From positions 35,841,001 through 35,905,000 of the forward strand of contig OY987265.1 of NCBI GenBank assembly GCA_963920665.1: 64,000 bases of DNA. Direction: 5' to 3'. Source of the stretch: Straminergon stramineum. Its lineage: Eukaryota > Streptophyta > Bryopsida > Hypnales > Calliergonaceae. The translations under genes and the position numbers were made by a program. Under the pieces are notes generated by a model that saw nothing but the letters and a program-made list of their open reading frames with translations, searched no databases and was not told the DNA's origin. How positions within the stretch are numbered: position 1 is the first letter of the stretch; the number at the start of each line of letters is the position of its first letter. Shown here in pieces: positions 56,601-64,000 of this stretch.

Positions 56601-59600
56601 ATGGGTTGTTTTCCATGTTTCGACGGTAAACCCAAGGATCGGAAGCCGTTGAAGAAGGACGACAACATCAGCAGCAGCCGGGGTGGACGATCGCCAGCTG
56701 TTAACGCCGTCGCTCCGCAAATCTCCAGGGTTCCCTCTGGTAAGCACGTTGGCCCTCTCGCTCGCACGCAGGGCACTTGTGATGCATGTAGGTGCGAAGC
56801 CGACTGCAGGCTCATGTTGCTCCCGATGCGATATTTCCTTGTCTTCACGGACAATCGGTCGTGTGAGTAGTGCCTGTCTTGCTGCCTCCAACCTTAGGTT
56901 AGGGACTCCCGACTCCCGAGGGCTGCTGCATTGTCTGGTGGGCATTCGTCTCGGTCACACCCGGCTGCTGATGAATTGGAGGCGCTGTCCACTTGCCGAC
57001 CCCGCGCGTGTGGTCTGTAACTTGATGGAGAAAGTCTCGGCTGAAGCACTTCTGTGAGATGAAGTTTGGTCCAGGCCAGTGGAAGCCGCTAGGTCGCCGA
57101 ATTGAGCGTTTTCGTTGCAGTGCCACGTCTTGATTGTGCAGTATCCCCAGCGTTTCGGATTTGGGGGTTGCGATGCGAGTAGACGGAGTTGACCTAAATC
57201 CAGATTTCAGTTGGTTGGTCGATGTTTGAATATGCGTGCTGGTTGTAGATCTAATGCTGGAAAGTCTGTGTTGGTGTCGAGCAGGTAATGCTGAGAAGTC
57301 GTTGAAGTCCAAGAACTCCTTCGACAAGAAGGATCCCCCGCGCGATCAGCGCGAAGGGAGCACGGGACATATCGCGGCTCAGACGTTCACGTTTCGGGAG
57401 CTGGCTGCGGCGACGAAGAACTTCAGACCGGAGTGCCTACTGGGCGAGGGGGGCTTCGGTCGAGTGTACAAGGGGCGTCTGGAGAACACCGGACAGGCAA
57501 GTGAAAGGACCCACCACCAGTGGGAGCGAGAATGGGGAATGGGATCGCCGTTGGTGTGTTGTATGATGGGATTGCTTATGTGAAATATGTGAACTTGGAT
57601 TGAATTGCAAGATGTGGTATTGAATGGCTTGGAATGGTGTGGAGTTATAATGAGTTCTGTTGGGGTTGCAATTGTTGATGATTTTGTGCTTTGGAGGACG
57701 CAGGCCGTGGCCGTGAAACAGCTGGATCGCAACGGGTTGCAAGGGAACCGAGAGTTTCTGGTCGAAGTGTTGATGCTGAGTCTGCTGCACCATCCGAATC
57801 TTGTAAATCTAATCGGGTATTGCGCGGACGGCGATCAGCGTCTATTGGTGTACGAGTTCATGCCGTTGGGGTGTTTGGAAGATCATCTTCATGGTAAGAC
57901 TCTGAGGGTGGGCCGGATCAGCTTGAAGTTGCTTTGGGGGTGACGTGAGGACGATGGTGATCCTCGTGGTCCCGACGTCGTGAGAGAGGCGGGTTGTGCT
58001 GGTCCTGACGTGGAATCGAGTTGCAGGGAGATGTATTCTGTGATTTCATGAGATTGAATATTGGAATGGGGCGTTTTTGCTTGCAGACTTGCCGCAGGAC
58101 AAGGAATGCCTGGACTGGAACACCCGAATGAAGATCGCCGCAGGAGCCGCGCGGGGTCTCGAGTACCTGCACGACAAGGCGAATCCACCGGTGATCTATC
58201 GGGATTTCAAGTCGTCGAACATTCTGCTGGACGAGGGGTTCCATCCGAAGCTGTCTGACTTCGGGCTGGCGAAGCTGGGTCCTGTGGGGGACAAGACGCA
58301 CGTGTCGACGCGGGTGATGGGCACGTACGGCTACTGCGCTCCCGAGTACGCCATGACAGGGCAGTTAACGCTGAAGTCTGACGTGTACAGCTTCGGCGTG
58401 GTGTTGTTGGAGCTGATCACGGGGCGGAAGGCCATCGACAATTCGAGGGCCGCCGGGGAGCATAACCTAGTGGCATGGGTAAGTCACATTCTATCTGGGT
58501 TTCTGCTTTGGTCATGGGTTGGGTGGAGTGGAATGGATTGGTGAGAAATATGGATGCAGTTGTATACCGCAGTAGAAGGTGGACTACATGCGGTAGTCAG
58601 TGGGGAGGGGTTTCGTTCATGGTTTGATCGTTTATTCTGAAGCTGGTGCACGACTTGGTTGAGTGATCTTAGTACCTTGTGTTGGTGGACAAAGAGAAGT
58701 ATCAGCTTCTGCCTTGTAGTTGGCTGTGGTAGTCGGAACTGGGTTCTGTAAGTTGGAATCAGGAGGTGGGTCTTGGCGGATATGATATGGCTTCTGAAGG
58801 TGCATTCATGTGAGGAAGAGGAGGTATGGTTTAAGGGTAAGGCTGTTGGTGAAAGCAGGGTCGCTGTGCACTGAGATAGGCAGCAGCTCCCACAGTTATT
58901 GCCGGTTAGGGTATCTTGTGCTGTCGCTTCTGCTATGGATCGGGGTATTCCGGTCATGAATGGTCTGAGCAGGGAGGGAGTTGTTAGTGGGGTATGGGAT
59001 GTGGGGAGTGTACTAAAGTTTTGCAACTGTTCGAACGTACGTATCCTGTTTTAGAGCTTGGTATCGCAATGGTTGGACAATCGTGTGTGATGGGCGTTGG
59101 GTCAGCGTCTGAGTGAGTTAGAGTTTATCTTTTTATGGGATACTGTAATGGCGCTGTTTGGTAGTGAATGGCGGTGCCGTTGGGTGTGGCATGGATGGTT
59201 GGAACTCATGTTGCTACAGATGATTGATCATGCATGATGTCGATTTGCGTGGAATGTTTTTGTGCGTGTCATGGGATGCCATGGTGGTGGGAGCTTGAAT
59301 GAAATATAGCGCAGCATCCCAGAACATGCACTTCAGGTTTTGGAGGGCGACTGACGAGAGAAGTATTCCATTGCCTTGGATTTTGTGTGCAGGCTCGGCC
59401 GCTGTTCAAGGACAGGCGGAAGTTCCCGTCGATGGCGGATCCGATGCTCCAGGGTCGTTACCCGATGCGTGGGTTGTACCAGGCGTTGGCCGTGGCCGCC
59501 ATGTGCCTTCAGGAGCAGGCAGCGACGCGGCCTCTGATTGGCGATGTGGTGACGGCACTGAGCTACCTGGCGTCGCAGATCTACGACCCAGGCGTCCACC

Positions 59601-60049
59601 CGGTGGGGAGCAGTCGCTTTGCATCAGCCACGCCTTCTCGGGACAAGCGGGAGAAGGAGAAGCGCATGCCGCCAGGTCCAAACGCGGTGGAGGAGCGGAT
59701 GATGAAGGAGCAGCGAGCTGGCAAAACGGGTGGGCCGCGGTCGCCGTCGGTGCGCTCGCAGGCAGCGTCGCCGGACCTGCGCGTGAAGGACGGCGGGGCG
59801 CGGGCGCGGGTGGCAAACGGGATTATGGAGGAGTCGCGCGGGTCGGACTCAGGATCGGGTAGGAAAGGACGGGAGTCAGAGGACTGGGAGCGTTACGACG
59901 GCGGTGGGCGCGAGAGCCCCGGGTTTGCTGGGAGGATGGGCAGGGACGGGCTTAAGGGGCAGGCGCCCGCTCGGGAACGCGAGCGCGCTGTGGCGGAGGC
60001 CCGGGTGTGGGGCGAGAACTGGCGGGAGAGGAAACGGGGGACTGCTTAG
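56601..60049 (+). CDS. PBS1-like: PBS1-like receptor-like cytoplasmic kinase (RLCK VII)
   Basis: Five exons, 56601-56739, 57285-57496, 57704-57893, 58087-58478 and 59393-60049, join in frame to 529 residues. The protein starts MGCFPCFDG: Gly2 is a myristoylation site and Cys3/Cys6 are palmitoylation candidates, so plasma-membrane anchoring is expected. The kinase domain has the glycine loop GEGGFGRV (100-107), VAVK lysine 122, helix-C Glu138, catalytic YRDFKSSN with Asp220, DFG at 238-240, GDKTHVS at 248-254 and APE at 265-267. The C-terminal [20 protein letters not shown] is a block also present at the end of Arabidopsis PBS1. PBS1 family kinases act in pattern-triggered immune signalling and, in Arabidopsis, PBS1 is the target of the protease AvrPphB. 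The SEMPH motif of Arabidopsis PBS1 is replaced by SRAAG (residues 300-304). Intron 2 starts with GC instead of GT. The linker after the kinase domain is longer than in Arabidopsis and rich in Arg/Gly/Glu. Confidence 0.93.
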
Positions 60050-61400
60050 GGGAACGGGTATCGGTTCCCTTGGCAGAGGAGGTAACGGAAGGAGGCCAAG
60101 CGGGCACCAGCTTCGGTTCTGCCGTAGCTGTGGAGATCCGGTGGTGAAGGGCTGCCGTACATAAATCTGAGGGCTCTGTCGAATCGGCTGAGTGGATTCA
60201 GTGGGGTTCCGTACTATTTGTATCAGCGAAGAAGGCATCCTAGATTTGCAGCTACAGAAAACAAAAATTTGTGCCAGCCTTTAGTTATGCTTTGGGCTTG
60301 TTTCTGGCAGAAGAAGAGCATTGCGTTGCCGCAGCAGCAGTACTCCAACGAGGAAGTGGGTTCTGGAGTTTGACTGGGAAATCCTCTTGTTCGCGTGTGC
60401 CGGAGGGGAGCCTGGTGGATCTCTTGGCAGGGGGTCTTGCATGGCCCTTCAGTAGCGGATAATGAGCTTGGGTGGGTGTTCGCACCATTTTGTTGCAGAA
60501 GACCATTTGGTCTGGATCTGTTGTCAAAATATTCTGCCTTTTTTTCCGGCTTGCCATGTTCTCCCAGGCTGGATGCAGTCTATTTATTTTTGTTCAGTTG
60601 ACGTTGATGTACAATACGATTTTGTTGCGTTGCGTTCCGTTTGCATGTAATATTTTTGTGCTGGTGGTCCGGTTTGTTTTTTCTTGGCTGGTGGATTATG
60701 TGTCTGATGTACAGTACGATTCTTATTGGGAATGGTTCACATGTATGTTCTCTTGACGACCTTGCCAACTTTCCATTCCCTTTTTAGAGTAGGATGCCTT
60801 GATTAGGATCCATCGATTTGCGTTCGTGTATTTTAAGTCGAGCCAGTTGTTTGCTCGGGTTTTCCGTTCGTGCAGTTTTTGAAGCTCCTCCGGAAATTTT
60901 CCTCCTTTCACGAAGGTCACCGGTTTCATCCTCTGAACCTCCGGGTTTTTTTTGGTGAAATCGTCAAAAGGTCATGGAATGTCGTCCTGCATTTGTGCGA
61001 CCTTTTATTTCTTGTTCTAATTCTAGAATGTGTTTGAATTTGTTTACATTCTTGTGATAGTCTTTTAACCCAGAAACGATTCTGATCACTGAAATTGTCC
61101 GATGAAGGACTTAGGATATCTATGTAGTGGACAGAGAAGCAATTCTTCATCTACTGTTTTTATGGTGGGAGGTGGGGGCGTGCAGAGTCTTCTGGGGCAT
61201 GATCCAGCCCTCATTGAAGGCCTTTCTTTTTTCAGAAGTACAGAGATTCGATTACAGCAGAAATCTAGAGCACACCCGCATCGTTCCAGGGTCAAGGGTG
61301 AGAATTGGCATGATTGTATGCAATTTGAAGTTTAGGGCTCATCCCTTTCAACTGAGTCACAGAATCGTATGAGTAGCACGGGGGGTTGTAAAATGTTTCA
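60050..61400 (+). other. 3' region of the PBS1-like gene
   Basis: Composition declines from GC-rich to AT-rich. T-rich tracts between 60500 and 60680 are typical of a plant 3'-UTR and polyadenylation region. No separate gene is supported. Confidence 0.45.
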
Positions 61401-64000
61401 TTATGTTATTTTGGACAAGATTTTAGGCACCTATGTTTTTTAGTTAAAAAATTTTAGTATGAACTTTTGCATTTAGAAGGGAGAAGATCATCGTATTTTT
61501 GAACGAAGATCGAGTATTAACCCTGGAAGGACGGACCCATGACCACTGATTTCAAGCCTCACTGTCCAATTCTGCCATTTGCATCTGGATATGAACGAAA
61601 ATTTTATATTTATTTTTCAGAGATGAAGTCATAAGCCAAATTTTCAAGCCAAATACGAGCCAATTTCTTTTTTTTGAAATTGAAAATTTGAAATTATTGT
61701 GATTTTCTTAAAATGAAGACAATTCATATCCACTATATAGAATGCACTTGAAAAATCTGAAATTTTCACCATACATGTATATTATATAAGCTTCATTTCA
61801 ATAGCATCACAAATTCAAAAAATATCATTTTATGGGTAAAATTTCTCATCAAGAGTAAATAGCAAGCATGGCCAAAGTACACAAGGGTGATCCATGGATT
61901 AAGCATCTTCTCTAGAAAAGTTAGTAATACTATAGTGAGGGAATTTGCAATATTATTCACTGAAAATGTACTTAAGCCCTTCTCGAAACAATCAAATTGG
62001 ATAAAAGGAAATGTTTTTTTTCATCCTACAATCTTATGTGAAGTCATTTGTAGGACATTTAGTGTTTGCAATGTCCTTTTAGGGTTAAGAATACCCCATA
62101 TTGTAGGCACTTGGGTATTCCCATTAGCCTTCCAATTTCTCTAGAAATAAGAGTCATTTAAAAAATAATTATAATTTGGACTTGTGAAGGATCAATAAAT
62201 CTTTCAATCCACCAATAGAATTCTTGGTTTTTGAAAGTATATGTGGAAAATGTTCTTGCAAAAAAGTTTAGTGTATAGTCAATTCTTAACCAATAAAGGA
62301 CCATGTGATTGTTCAATTTATACAAGAGATCTTGGGTAGTTATGCATGAAGTCAATTTGGATCGGATGTTCATTAAATTTTGGTAGAAGATGTGAACAAG
62401 TTTCCCCTTAGTTAAAATTAAATTATTTTTTCTAATATGGGCCTAGATCAAAAGTTATGTTGCCTTGATTTTTTTAGGCAACCTAAGCAACTTGGGGTAG
62501 AATATACAAAACTTCTCTTCTACTTCTAAAAGTTGGCAAGTATATACCTTACATGATATAAGATGCAAATGTCAAAAAAATAACCATATGTAGTATAAAA
62601 ATCTCACTCTAGGATGAGTTAAAGTTGGTTGACCTTGTCATGGAAGGTCAAAAAGAAAACTTTTTTTGAACTTCAAACATTATAATTTTTCAATCCATGT
62701 TTTTGAATTATTTTTCCCTGCACATTCCCATGGTATGGTAGTCTAGTACAAATTTGTACATTTGAATTTTGGAAAAAAAGACTTTTTTTTCAATTTTTCC
62801 TCATTATCCTAAAAAGTCCTAATTTTTCACAATTCTTGCCCACAATGAGCCTAATCCTTTAGAGGTTAAAACATCCTTCCATTGTATGATTTCTTATGAT
62901 ATTTTGCATATCTTTACTACCAATGAAATGTAGTGGAGATATTCCTAACATAATGTTAAGCATTATAGATTTTAATTTGAAATTCATAATCCAAAAATTT
63001 CCCACACAAGGCTAACTTCCCATCATTGATATTATTTTGCATGTAGTCTATATTATTGAGAGGAGGCATCGTGGTTGACATTTTAAGTAGAATGTAGAGT
63101 GTGATGTTCATGGCATATGCTATTACAAATTTCTCGCACTATGATTGGTCGGGTTATTGCATGATGTTGGTGTACCAGTATGGTAAAACATCTAGGGCTT
63201 GCAACTAATATTTTACCTTAGTGTCAACATTAAGAGGCCATCATCTTGTATGTTGCATAGCAACAAATTGTAGATGGTGGATGGATTCACAACATTGAAG
63301 CGGTCAAAGTGGATTCCAACTTTCATGTACCCTCAATCCCAACCTCAGACACTCACTCTTCATAGCAATGTATTGAATTCATAAATGCATTCTCCACAAA
63401 CATTGTAAAAATGTCGAAGGGTGAATTCAAAGTGCATTATCTTCATAAAAAAATTGGCTACAAAAAATAGAATTCATGCAACAACTAAAAGTGATGAAAA
63501 GAGTTCCAATTTTAATGTTGAGAGGGTGAGGAGAAGCAATATATAGAATTCAAAACTAGAAGCAACCCCTACAAGTAAGATCTAGTATCTATAATAGAAT
63601 AGCTCTCCTCCCAAGAACAAGGTGAATACAAGACAAGAAGCAAGAAAGACTACAAAAGCAAAGTAGCCATAAAAGAAGTGCAACAACCAAATTTTGCATG
63701 GACAAGATTCTAATAGAATCACTTGAAATGGCTACACACCTCCAAGCTATTTTTTAAAGGTTAGACTTCAATCAACAAAGGGCACCATATAGTTGTGGCC
63801 ACAATTTCCAAAATCATAATCCATGAATGTGTGGACAAAAAACACTTTCTAGCTTTTGATTTTAGAAGCATTTTTAGTTTTCAATTTTTTACATATTGTT
63901 AATAATTTGTAGCATTTTAAATTTTGAATAAATTTTAGAATAAAATTTGTGTTTCAATAAACTCTTTAACTTTTATTGGTTGTTCTTAAGAACTCTTATG
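61401..64000. other. AT-rich intergenic DNA at the right edge
   Basis: No coding sequence, inverted-repeat element or clear tandem repeat was recognised. The ORFs of 71-85 codons have AT-driven composition. Confidence 0.45.

Overview
This is a 64 kb piece of a land-plant nuclear genome. The evidence is split genes with GT-AG introns and three families typical of plants: an ankyrin-PGG membrane protein, an mTERF-repeat protein, and a PBS1-type receptor-like cytoplasmic kinase with a MGC acylation start. Intergenic DNA is very AT-rich, exons are GC-richer, and the retroelements are old and nested. A seed-free plant (bryophyte, lycophyte or fern) fits best, but the sequence alone does not settle the lineage. 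I saw no rRNA, tRNA, CRISPR array or bacterial-type operon.

Layout. (1) 1-10.3 kb is AT-rich and gene-poor, with two small terminal-inverted-repeat transposons (3202-3452 with TTAA flanks; 7360-7740 with TA flanks), a zone of dispersed short motifs and telomere-like fragments. (2) 10.3-30.2 kb is a transposon nest. At least four copies of one long (about 3.9 kb) non-coding LTR-like element with TGTGAGC...GCTCACA ends lie here: 10344-14287 forward, 18192-25180 forward but split, 25834-29722 reverse, and two forward fragments flanking the reverse copy. Between the first two copies is a decayed gene of the transposon-associated DUF7869 type, itself interrupted by a 1.2 kb long-inverted-repeat element that contains a smaller one. 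The second LTR copy is interrupted by a 3.5 kb element of unknown class carrying a 575-codon ORF. (3) 30.2-35.6 kb is intergenic, with a tandem repeat around a 200-base assembly gap. (4) 35.6-50.3 kb is the main gene island: ankyrin-PGG protein (-), a small unrecognised protein ending in a CaaX box (+), a seven-exon Bax inhibitor-1 gene (-) and an mTERF protein (-). (5) 50.3-55.1 kb is AT-rich repeat DNA with a CACTA-ended foldback element. (6) 55.4-60.2 kb is a GC-rich island with a five-exon PBS1-like kinase. (7) 60-64 kb is AT-rich with no gene seen.

Three of the five host genes belong to families with known roles in plant stress or immunity (ankyrin-PGG, BI-1, PBS1), but they do not form an operon or an obvious co-regulated unit. 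The points most worth checking are the extended acidic C-terminus predicted for BI-1, the small CaaX protein, the GC-AG intron and altered recognition motif of the PBS1 kinase, and the unclassified 3.5 kb element.
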